Of a DNA stretch of 45,734 nt, positions 17,125 through 22,938 are shown piece by piece. The notes beneath the pieces were generated by a model, which made no database searches, had not been told where the DNA came from, and worked only from the letters and a program-made list of their open reading frames with translations. A program made the translations under genes and the position numbers. Positions within the stretch are counted from its first letter, which is position 1; each line of letters opens with the position of its first letter. Source of the stretch: RUG11241 sp964560085 (GTDB lineage: Bacteria > Bacillota_I > Bacilli_A > RF39 > UBA660). Location: the NCBI GenBank assembly GCA_964560085.1, contig CAZLKF010000009.1:1-45734 (forward strand), in the 5' to 3' direction.

Positions 17125-17140
17125 TTAATGACGTCATTAA
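17125..17140 (+). repeat. perfect 16-bp palindrome in the 5' leader
   Basis: TTAATGACGTCATTAA is self-complementary over 16 bases and is flanked by TATA-type sequence that extends the symmetry with one offset base. It lies just downstream of the -10, around the transcription start. A dimeric regulator site is the simplest reading. Confidence 0.7.
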
Positions 17141-17158
17141 ATATAGAAAGGAAGAAAA

Positions 17159-17623
17159 ATGAATAATTTAGAATTGCGAACTATTGGTAAAATTGAAACA
17201 AGTAACGGATATAAAATTGTAGTTGCTAAAGAGTATGTTAAGGCTTTAAAAGGACTAAAAGATTTTAAGTATATTCAAATAATATACTGGTTTGATAAAA
17301 TAACTAATCGGGATTTGTTAATTGAAAAAAAGCCTTATAAGAAAGGACCAGATGAGTTGGGTGTATTCGCGACAAGATCGCCTTTAAGGCCTAATCCTAT
17401 TGGTATAGAAACAGTTTATTTGCTTGATATTGATTATGAAAATGGTATTATCTATATTCCTTATATTGATGCTTTTGATAATACACCAGTTTTAGATATT
17501 AAACCTTATATGCCTAGTATTGATAGAGTAGAGAAACCTGATATGCCTAATTGGTGTAAGCATTGGCCTGATGCTCTAGAAAAATCTGGTGACTTTAATT
17601 GGCAAGATGAATTTAATTTTTAA
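17159..17623 (+). CDS. TrmO/TsaA family tRNA m6t6A37 methyltransferase-like protein
   Basis: A 154-residue protein with the TrmO signature GVFATRSPLRPNPIG (residues 68-82) and DNTPVLDIKPY (107-117). E. coli TrmO uses S-adenosylmethionine to methylate N6 of t6A37 in tRNA-Thr(GGU). This version holds the catalytic core beta-barrel without the extra C-terminal domain of longer homologues, and ends in a Trp-rich tail (NWCKHWPDALEKSGDFNW). Short homologues of this kind are common in Bacillota and their substrate is not always tRNA. The double-palindrome promoter suggests regulated expression. Confidence 0.75.
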   Translation: MNNLELRTIGKIETSNGYKIVVAKEYVKALKGLKDFKYIQIIYWFDKITNRDLLIEKKPYKKGPDELGVFATRSPLRPNPIGIETVYLLDIDYENGIIYIPYIDAFDNTPVLDIKPYMPSIDRVEKPDMPNWCKHWPDALEKSGDFNWQDEFNF

Positions 17624-17633
17624 GGAGTAGTTA

Positions 17634-18164
17634 ATGTTAAAAGATTATATTATTAATAAACCGCGAATTGAAAGTAAAAGATTAATATTAAGAACTCTAG
17701 TTGAAACTGATGTACCATCTTTAAAAGAATGGACTCCTAATAAAGAAATATATAAATATTGGGGTAAGAATCCAGGCAAAAGTGATATAAATCCAGAGTT
17801 GTTGTTTAATAAACCACCAAAACAAAATAAAAGTTTTCATTTAGGAATCGAATTAAAAGAGAATAAGAAAATAATAGGGGATATTTATATTTATCTTATT
17901 GAGAAAAATATAAAGGCTAAAGTTGCAATAAGATTAAATCCTTTATACCATAACAAAGGATATGGAACTGAAGCAGTTAATATGATGGTTAATTGGTGTT
18001 TCAATAATACAGAATTACAAATTATTTGGTCAGATGTTGCTATAGAAAATATAGCTTCTATAAAGTTATTAGAAAAATGTGGCTTTAGAAAGAAAAAAGA
18101 AGTAGAAAACGGCAAAATGGTCTCGATTATTTGCAATTACTATATTTATGAACTATCAAAGTAA
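17634..18164 (+). CDS. GNAT acetyltransferase, RimJ/RimL type
   Basis: The 176-residue protein begins like ribosomal-protein N-acetyltransferases (RIESKRLILRTLVETDVPSLKEW). It has the acetyl-CoA loop NPLYHNKGYGTEAVNMMVNWCF and the late NIASIKLLEKCGFRKKKE. Substrate unknown; many RimJ/L-like proteins act on small molecules or proteins other than ribosomal ones. It starts 10 nt after the TrmO-like gene with a strong AAGGAG site, so the two form an operon. Confidence 0.85.
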   Translation: MLKDYIINKPRIESKRLILRTLVETDVPSLKEWTPNKEIYKYWGKNPGKSDINPELLFNKPPKQNKSFHLGIELKENKKIIGDIYIYLIEKNIKAKVAIRLNPLYHNKGYGTEAVNMMVNWCFNNTELQIIWSDVAIENIASIKLLEKCGFRKKKEVENGKMVSIICNYYIYELSK

Positions 18165-18192
18165 TTATTATTGATATAAAAAGGATAAAAAT

Positions 18193-18214
18193 AAGAATGT
18201 TTTTATTCTTTTTT
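18193..18214 (+). terminator. short terminator
   Basis: AAGAAT and ATTCTT pair around a 6-nt loop, followed by T-rich sequence. It ends the GNAT transcript. Confidence 0.6.
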
Positions 18215-18224
18215 GTAAAAAAAA

Positions 18225-18254
18225 CTTGTAAAATCATTAATGTTTTGTTATAAT
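18225..18254 (+). promoter_or_regulatory. promoter of tRNA-Met
   Basis: A -35 TTGTAA (18225-18230), 18-bp spacer and extended -10 TGT-TATAAT (hexamer 18249-18254), 19 nt before the tRNA. Confidence 0.7.
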
Positions 18255-18272
18255 CTTATTGCTTAATCAAAT

Positions 18273-18349
18273 GGCGAGATAGCTCAGTTGGCTAGAGCGA
18301 TCGGTTCATACCCGATAGGTCGTGGGTTCGACCCCCTCTCTCGCTACCA
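18273..18349 (+). tRNA. tRNA-Met (CAT), elongator type
   Basis: A 77-nt cloverleaf with encoded CCA. The acceptor GGCGAGA pairs with TCTCGCT (G1-U72 wobble, as in known Bacillus Met tRNAs). The anticodon loop is TTCATAC and the T-loop is canonical TTCGACC. A D-arm of GCTC/GAGC and absence of initiator features favour the elongator. A tRNA-Ile decoding AUA by modified CAU is less likely given the acceptor. Confidence 0.93.
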
Positions 18350-18359
18350 AAAGATGATT

Positions 18360-18389
18360 ACTAGATATTTTTATCTAGTTTTTATTTTG
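18360..18389 (+). terminator. terminator of tRNA-Met
   Basis: ACTAGAT and ATCTAGT pair around a 6-nt loop, followed by TTTTATTTT. Confidence 0.75.
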
Positions 18390-18404
18390 TAAGGAGAAAT
18401 GATT

Positions 18405-18820
18405 ATGAAGAGCGAGCAAATAAAGTTGACGGTTTTATTTGACGGTACATTTTGGATTGGAATTTTTGAAAAACAAAATGGTAATAACTTAGAAGTCTCA
18501 AAATTACTTTTGGGGCAGAACCAAAAGAAATAGAGATATATAATTTTATATTATACAAATATAGGTCTTTAAAGTTTAGCAAACCAATTTTAGTATTGCC
18601 GGAAAGTAGAAAAAATATTAATCCCAAGCGAATGAAAAGAATCGTCAAAAAACAAATTGTCAATTGCATTGAAACGAAATCACAACAAGCTTTAAAAAAG
18701 ATGCAAGAACAAAATAAAATTGAAAAGAAAAAACAAAGTAGGGAAGAAAAGAATATAATCGCACAATTAAAGTTTGAATTGCAGCAAAAGAAAAAATATG
18801 ATAAACATCGAGGACGATAG
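18405..18820 (+). pseudogene. yjdF: yjdF family gene (DUF2992) with a one-base frameshift
   Basis: The region encodes a YjdF-family protein in two frames. From the ATG at 18405 (AAGGAG ahead) it reads LTVLFDGTFWIGIFEKQNG...KLLLG, then goes out of frame and stops at 18531-18533. The other frame continues AEPKEIEIYNF, INPKRMKR and a basic coiled tail KKYDKHRGR to 18820. One missing base in the T4-G4 tract (18508-18515) explains it; restored, the protein would be 138 residues, normal for the family. Real decay, a programmed shift or a sequencing error cannot be told apart here. No yjdF riboswitch fits in the 55 nt before it. Confidence 0.8.
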
Positions 18821-18844
18821 AAATTAAAAATTCTAATGTTTTTT
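18818..18844 (+). terminator. weak terminator after yjdF
   Basis: TAGAA and TTCTA pair across 8 nt, the left arm starting with the stop codon, and a T-run follows after ATG. The stem is short. Confidence 0.4.
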
Positions 18845-18903
18845 GCTAAAAAGGCAACTAAAAATATCAATTTAAAGCATAAAAAAAATTTATATTTTAT
18901 AAT

Positions 18904-18943
18904 GCAACCGGAATTTTACATCTCCTATAAATTGTGCTATAAT
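18904..18943 (+). promoter_or_regulatory. promoter P1 of the HD gene with a GCAACCG element
   Basis: A -35 TTTACA (18915-18920), 17-bp spacer and extended -10 TGC-TATAAT (hexamer 18938-18943). GCAACCG (18904-18910) lies 4 nt upstream of the -35. The same GCAACCG-N4-TTTACA arrangement occurs at 31742. Confidence 0.75.
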
Positions 18944-18969
18944 GTTTTCATTGCCAGAAAATAATATAA

Positions 18970-19004
18970 ATACTATTTTCAAAATGAAAAGAATAGTATA
19001 TAAT
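18970..19004 (+). promoter_or_regulatory. possible second promoter with an inverted repeat
   Basis: ATACTATT (18970-18977) and AATAGTAT (18992-18999) form an 8-bp inverted repeat that ends at a TATAAT (18999-19004). It could be an operator or an RNA hairpin in the P1 transcript. Confidence 0.45.
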
Positions 19005-19026
19005 AGAAGAGTACTGAGGTGAAAAC

Positions 19027-19530
19027 ATGGCAGTTACTATTGTCAATAGAGAATATCTAAAGATTGTAGATGATATAGTAAATAATGAAGAATTTAATAG
19101 ATTAAAAGATATTGAACATCATGGAATTACTAGATATGAACATTCAATGAAAGTTTCTTACTATGCATATAAAATATCAAAGTTTATGAAACTTGATTAC
19201 GTTTCAACAGCTCGAGGAGGATTATTACATGATTTCTTTCTAAATCCTTCTGATCGAACTAAAAAAGATCATTTTGTTGCAACATTTACTCATCCAAAAA
19301 CAGCTCGAAACAATGCCCATTATATTTTTGTAACTAATATTAAGGAAGATGATATTATCGTATCACATATGTTTCCTTTTTATACAAAGTTTCCAAAATA
19401 TGCAGAAAGTTGGGTTGTTAATTTAACGGATAAGGTTGTTGGAACAAAAGAGTTGATTCAGAAATTTGATTATAAAATGTCATATGTATTTAATCTATTT
19501 TTATTGTTTCTTATCAATCAAATAAAATAA
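19027..19530 (+). CDS. HD-domain protein, probable phosphohydrolase
   Basis: A 167-residue HD-superfamily protein: His39 (RYEHSMKVS), His68-Asp69 (GLLHDFF), His89 and His114, and Asp135 (NLTDKVVG) complete a plausible metal site. Family members are widespread in Bacillota without a settled substrate. The start has GAGGTGA at good spacing. It has one or two promoters of its own and is separated from the NrtR-like gene by a terminator, so membership in that regulon is uncertain. Confidence 0.8.
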   Translation: MAVTIVNREYLKIVDDIVNNEEFNRLKDIEHHGITRYEHSMKVSYYAYKISKFMKLDYVSTARGGLLHDFFLNPSDRTKKDHFVATFTHPKTARNNAHYIFVTNIKEDDIIVSHMFPFYTKFPKYAESWVVNLTDKVVGTKELIQKFDYKMSYVFNLFLLFLINQIK

Positions 19531-19550
19531 ACAAAAGTTTATTTTATTTT
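19520..19550 (+). terminator. strong terminator overlapping the HD gene's stop
   Basis: A perfect 13-bp stem, AAATAAAATAAAC pairing with GTTTATTTTATTT around AAAA. The stop codon is inside the left arm. Confidence 0.8.
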
Positions 19551-19554
19551 TATA

Positions 19555-19583
19555 TTGACAAGTGTTAAAAAAACACATATAAT
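19555..19583 (+). promoter_or_regulatory. consensus promoter with NrtR-type operator in the spacer
   Basis: A perfect TTGACA (19555-19560), 17-bp spacer and TATAAT (19578-19583). A 21-bp imperfect palindrome, CAAGTGT-N7-ACACATA (19559-19579), covers the spacer, so a bound regulator would block RNA polymerase. A related site is at 20299-20319. Confidence 0.75.
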
Positions 19584-19601
19584 TAAGTTGAGGTGAAAAT
19601 A

Positions 19602-20276
19602 ATGGAAATAAAAAATCCTCTGTATCAAAATCAGGGCATTCACGTTATTTCAACTATTTTTACAATTGATAAAGGTATATTTAAAGTTTTATTGATTTGC
19701 CGAAAAAATGATCCTTTTAAAGATAGATGGGCTTTGCCAAGCGGAGCCTTGTATAATAATGAATTAATAACGACTGGGGCAAAGAGAGAACTATTGGAAA
19801 AAACTGGGCTTCAGAATGTTGAATTAGAAATGTTTGATATTTTCTCATCACTAGATCGTAATCCCACATTTCGAATGATAGGCGTTAGCTTCATTGGCTT
19901 AATTGATCAAAATAAAGCTCAGATATTAAAAGAAACTATTAAAACTAATAATGCTGATTGGTTTAAAATTGATAAAGTTCCTGATTTAGCTTTTGATCAT
20001 AATGAAATTTTAAAAAGTGGAGTTGAAGTTTTAAAAAAGAAGATAGTTAAATCAAATATTTTATCATCATTATATCCAGATGGTGTAACTTTGCCAGAAC
20101 TTCAAAAAGCATATGAGGTAATTTTAAATAAAACACTAGATCGTCGCAATTTCCGAAGTAAGATGTTGCGATTAGGACTTATATATGATACAAATCATAC
20201 AATTGTTTTTGAGGGTAAAAAACCTGCCAAATTATACAAGTTTTATGAGAAGATAGAAGAAAAAAATGTATTTTAG
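19602..20276 (+). CDS. nrtR: NrtR-family transcriptional regulator (Nudix domain plus winged HTH)
   Basis: The 224-residue protein has an N-terminal Nudix domain (Nudix box at 48-70, beginning GALYNNE and ending RELLEKTGL) and a C-terminal winged helix (about 158-215, with TLPELQKAYEVILNKTLDRRNF and KPAKLYKF). This is the NrtR architecture, which senses ADP-ribose-like ligands and represses NAD or sugar genes. One Nudix glutamate is Lys (EK for EE), expected for a sensor without hydrolysis. The ATG at 19602 is preferred to a GTG at 19593 that lies in the ribosome site. Autoregulation is likely from the operator in its promoter. Its target pathway is not certain. Confidence 0.85.
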   Translation: MEIKNPLYQNQGIHVISTIFTIDKGIFKVLLICRKNDPFKDRWALPSGALYNNELITTGAKRELLEKTGLQNVELEMFDIFSSLDRNPTFRMIGVSFIGLIDQNKAQILKETIKTNNADWFKIDKVPDLAFDHNEILKSGVEVLKKKIVKSNILSSLYPDGVTLPELQKAYEVILNKTLDRRNFRSKMLRLGLIYDTNHTIVFEGKKPAKLYKFYEKIEEKNVF

Positions 20277-20290
20277 TAATGCATTTTTTT
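20263..20290 (+). terminator. terminator overlapping the nrtR stop
   Basis: AAAAATGTA pairs with TGCATTTTT (one G-U) with TAG in the loop, followed by T-rich sequence. Confidence 0.65.
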
Positions 20291-20298
20291 TAATACAT

Positions 20299-20319
20299 CA
20301 AGCGTTTATATGACACTTG
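20299..20319 (+). promoter_or_regulatory. second NrtR-type operator
   Basis: CAAGCGT-N7-ACACTTG is a 21-bp palindrome with 6 of 7 paired positions. It has the same 7-7-7 layout and half-sites as the site in the nrtR promoter and lies upstream of the phosphatase/ATPase pair. I could not place a convincing -10 for this transcript. Confidence 0.65.
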
Positions 20320-20350
20320 TAATCTGCAAATATTAAGAAGGAGGGATAAA

Positions 20351-20359
20351 ATGAAATGA
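20351..20359 (+). other. minimal two-codon upstream ORF (ATG AAA TGA)
   Basis: The ATG best spaced from the AGGAGGG ribosome site encodes only Met-Lys and stops at a TGA that overlaps the true start (ATGA, 20356). Translation of the phosphatase may depend on termination-reinitiation. Confidence 0.5.
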
Positions 20360-20898
20360 TCTATTTATTAAGACATGGTGAGGATGACGAAAATTATATT
20401 GGGGGGTGGAGTAATGTAGAATTAACTAAAAAAGGAATAAAACAAATAAAAGAAATTTCTGAAGTGATTCAAAAATTAGAAATTGAAGCAATATATACAA
20501 GTGATATTAAAAGGGCAATCCAGACAGCCCAGATTATTGCTAATAAAATCAATATTGATGTTAATCAAGTATCTTATTTACGTGAACTTGATAAAGGAAA
20601 ACTAACAGGAATGGAGGTTGAGGTCGCAAAGCGTGATTGGAAAGAATACTTTAATTTAACAATTTGCCAAAAGTATCCTGATGGTGAATCAATGATTGAT
20701 CTATATGAAAGAGTTAAAAAATCAATCAAATACTTAAAAAATAATTCACTATATGTAACTCATCGTGGTTATATCAATATAATTTATTTCATTTTAAATA
20801 ATAGACCAATTGACATGAATAAAAGTCAGTTTAATGTTGAACATGCATCATTGCATGAACTTGATTTAGAAAAAAAATTAATTAGAAGGATTAAGTAG
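20356..20898 (+). CDS. histidine phosphatase family protein
   Basis: A 180-residue phosphoglycerate-mutase-like phosphatase: Arg6-His7-Gly-Glu (catalytic histidine), Arg53 (SDIKRAIQTA), an acidic Glu77 (LRELDKG) and the second histidine His136 (YVTHRGY). It probably removes phosphate from a small metabolite. It lies between an NrtR-type operator and the P-loop ATPase gene, 8 nt upstream of the latter, so a nucleotide-cofactor role is plausible but unproven. Confidence 0.85.
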   Translation: MIYLLRHGEDDENYIGGWSNVELTKKGIKQIKEISEVIQKLEIEAIYTSDIKRAIQTAQIIANKINIDVNQVSYLRELDKGKLTGMEVEVAKRDWKEYFNLTICQKYPDGESMIDLYERVKKSIKYLKNNSLYVTHRGYINIIYFILNNRPIDMNKSQFNVEHASLHELDLEKKLIRRIK

Positions 20899-20906
20899 GA
20901 GGATTT

Positions 20907-21581
20907 ATGGGTAATGTAATTGCAAGAATTGTTTTAACTGGTGGACCAAAAGGTGGTAAAACAACAGTTTTGAAGGAAGTTCAAAATTTAATAGAACAAA
21001 AAGGTTATAAAGTTTTCGTTGTTGCTGAAACGGCAACAGAAGTTATGACTGGAGGAATTGCTCCGGCAGGGGCTCAGAAGAAAGGACCACTTGCTGATTA
21101 TGATTTTCAAAGAGTAATTTTAAATCTCCAATTTGCTAAAGAAAGAGTCTATGAATACGCAGCCTCAAAATGCGCAGAAGATTCAGTTATAATTTACGAT
21201 CGTGGTTTAATGGACAACAAAGGTTATACGGATTTGCATGTATCACATGATGCTTTTGATAGACTTCTGTTGGACCTAGGAAAAACAGAAGAAGAAATAA
21301 TGGAGCACTATGACATGATTTTACATTTAGAAACATTTTCACGAATAGAGAAACCTGAGAATGTTGGTGAAGGAAATAATCCAACACGATATGAAAATCA
21401 GCAATGTGCACTTGCTGTTGATGAGGCAATATATAATGTTTGGAAGAAGCATAAGAATTTTTGCTTTATCTCTGCTACGCCTGACTTTGAAAAGAAAATA
21501 ACAATTATTTTAGATAGCATTACGCAATTACTTGAACACCAAAAAATAAAAAAACTTATATTAAAAGACCCTCAAGAATAA
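20907..21581 (+). CDS. P-loop ATPase, AAA_28 / NadR-kinase-like
   Basis: The 224-residue protein opens with IVLTGGPKGGKTTVLKEV (Walker A at residues 12-20). It continues with AETATEVMTGGIAPAG, a Walker-B-like VIIYDRGLMDNKGY and LHLETF, the pattern of AAA_28 proteins, which are related to the ribosylnicotinamide kinase domain of NadR. Given the NrtR operator upstream, a nucleoside or NAD-precursor kinase is a reasonable guess, not a firm call. AGGAGG precedes its ATG. Confidence 0.75.
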   Translation: MGNVIARIVLTGGPKGGKTTVLKEVQNLIEQKGYKVFVVAETATEVMTGGIAPAGAQKKGPLADYDFQRVILNLQFAKERVYEYAASKCAEDSVIIYDRGLMDNKGYTDLHVSHDAFDRLLLDLGKTEEEIMEHYDMILHLETFSRIEKPENVGEGNNPTRYENQQCALAVDEAIYNVWKKHKNFCFISATPDFEKKITIILDSITQLLEHQKIKKLILKDPQE

Positions 21582-21598
21582 CTTGAAGGTCTTTTTCC
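21563..21598. terminator. bidirectional terminator between convergent genes
   Basis: AAAAGACC pairs with GGTCTTTT and, inside it, TCAAG pairs with CTTGA, with the + strand stop codon in the loop. Both strands end in T-rich tails, serving the ATPase gene and the ATP-grasp gene on the opposite strand. Confidence 0.85.
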
Positions 21599-22594
21599 TT
21601 ACCACATATTTTGTTTTTTCAATTCTTTTTTTACATCTTCAAGCATATATTTCGTCCCTTTTTCCAAAACAACTTGAACTAGGTCAAAGCCGGGTCCGCT
21701 ATTTCCTTCAACTATAATTGGGCCCTTACTAGAAATTGCAACATCCCAGCCGACAATGTGGACGTCTGAAAATTTTGAAGCAGCATCTTTACAGATTTTC
21801 TGAATTTCCTCAAAATATGGAACTTTAAAGCCATCAAACTTGACATTACTTATTGGATGTACAGTAAATTCTTCTAAATCTTTATTAATTGCATTACCAA
21901 CAAGAATTCCTTTATCACAATCAACAGAAACCCCAACGCCACCTTGATGAAAATTATCAGCTAAATTAATACCATTACCAATGCGGGCAACAATGTAGAA
22001 TATCTTTACGTCACCATTAACATTGCTGGTCATAACTCTTAAAGTATTAATACTATTAGGGCTTATTTTTCCCCAATCTTTATCTTGAATGATTAATTCT
22101 TCTAAAAACATATCGTTGTCAATAAGTTTTTTATATAAGGCATCAATATTCTCAAAATCAGTGATTTTAGCTTTTTTAACATCGGTTCCACCGAGACCAT
22201 TGACAGGTTTTATAACAAAAACCTCATGTTTCTTAATGAATTTTTTTAATTCATCGATTCCATTTCTAGGATCGTAATAATCTCTTTTTATATATTCGTT
22301 AAATGTTTTAAGAAATTCAAGCTTGTTGCTATAAATCCTATTGACATCATGCGCTCCTTTTTTATAAAATTTCGCTTGATAACCAATGGTTGCATATTCT
22401 TTCCTTTGCTTCCAAGATTTATTATAAAATTTATAGTTTAAATAATCACTTAAACCAGATCCTGTTATGATTGTTGCAAAAGCAGCATCAATAAACATTA
22501 AAGTTGGATTTTTTTTGTTTTTTTTGCTGATTTCTTTTAAATTGTTGTAAAATCTTTTATAATTACCACTTGCAGCAAATTGCATCATTCCCAT
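21599..22594 (-). CDS. sugar-transfer-associated ATP-grasp family protein
   Basis: The only minus-strand gene. The 331-residue protein matches the sugar-transfer associated ATP-grasp family (PF14397): FVIKPVNGLGGTDVKK as the ATP-grasp glycine loop, FLEELIIQ, SINTLRVMT, DNFHQGGVGVSVD, and the late VGWDVAISSKGPIIVEGNSGPGFD with metal-binding Glu/Asn. Such enzymes form carboxylate-amine bonds near surface-polysaccharide genes. AAGGAGATG precedes the start on this strand. It faces the + strand genes tail to tail and diverges from tRNA-Arg. Confidence 0.8.
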   Translation of the reverse strand: MGMMQFAASGNYKRFYNNLKEISKKNKKNPTLMFIDAAFATIITGSGLSDYLNYKFYNKSWKQRKEYATIGYQAKFYKKGAHDVNRIYSNKLEFLKTFNEYIKRDYYDPRNGIDELKKFIKKHEVFVIKPVNGLGGTDVKKAKITDFENIDALYKKLIDNDMFLEELIIQDKDWGKISPNSINTLRVMTSNVNGDVKIFYIVARIGNGINLADNFHQGGVGVSVDCDKGILVGNAINKDLEEFTVHPISNVKFDGFKVPYFEEIQKICKDAASKFSDVHIVGWDVAISSKGPIIVEGNSGPGFDLVQVVLEKGTKYMLEDVKKELKKQNMW

Positions 22595-22617
22595 TGTAAC
22601 ATCTCCTTATTAATAAA

Positions 22618-22623
22618 ATTATA
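22618..22623 (-). promoter_or_regulatory. extended -10 of the ATP-grasp gene
   Basis: On the minus strand this reads TGC-TATAAT, 24 nt from the ATG, back to back with the tRNA-Arg promoter. Confidence 0.7.
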
Positions 22624-22641
22624 GCATAAAATCATTTAAAG

Positions 22642-22671
22642 TTGTAAAACAAAGAAAAAATATGTTAAAAT
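22642..22671 (+). promoter_or_regulatory. promoter of tRNA-Arg
   Basis: A -35 TTGTAA, 18-bp spacer and extended -10 TGT-TAAAAT (hexamer 22666-22671), 11 nt before the tRNA. Confidence 0.65.
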
Positions 22672-22681
22672 ATCTTTATAA

Positions 22682-22758
22682 GTCCTCGTAGCTCATCAGG
22701 ATAGAGCAAGAGTTTCCTAAACTCTAGGTGGTAGGTCCGAGTCCTATCGAGGACACCA
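22682..22758 (+). tRNA. tRNA-Arg (CCT)
   Basis: A 77-nt cloverleaf with acceptor GTCCTCG/CGAGGAC, anticodon stem AGAGT/ACTCT with loop TTCCTAA (anticodon CCT, decoding AGG), and encoded CCA. The T-loop reads TCCGAGT, with C where U55 is expected. Confidence 0.92.
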
Positions 22759-22770
22759 AAATGAAATTAA

Positions 22771-22795
22771 AAATCAAGTTCACTTGATTTTTTTT
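22771..22795 (+). terminator. terminator of tRNA-Arg
   Basis: AAATCAAG and CTTGATTT pair around TTCA, then a T-run. Confidence 0.85.
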
Positions 22796-22855
22796 ATTTA
22801 AAGCTTTAAATGTTATTTTATCAGTAATGTTTATAATGACTTTTGTAATAGAATT

Positions 22856-22864
22856 TGTTATAAT
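22856..22864 (+). promoter_or_regulatory. extended -10 promoter of the glycan operon
   Basis: TGTTATAAT, with no clear -35. The leader to the flippase ATG is about 70 nt. Confidence 0.65.
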
Positions 22865-22938
22865 TGTTTAAGAAAACATTACAATTTAAACACAATATTT
22901 ATGTGAAATTCTTAGTAGAAAATCTAGATGAGGTATGT

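Noticed and set aside
18350..18404. yjdF riboswitch upstream of the yjdF homologue
   Set aside because: Only 55 nt separate the tRNA from the start, and most of that is a terminator. There is no space for the roughly 100-nt aptamer.
18403..18870. 155-codon minus-strand frame across yjdF
   Set aside because: Its product is Cys/Phe-rich low-complexity sequence, and the + strand clearly carries YjdF family sequence.
22864..22938. Longer N-terminus of the flippase from a TTG at 22864
   Set aside because: It would overlap the -10 element, lacks a ribosome site and adds an atypical polar extension. The ATG at 22939 has GAGGT.
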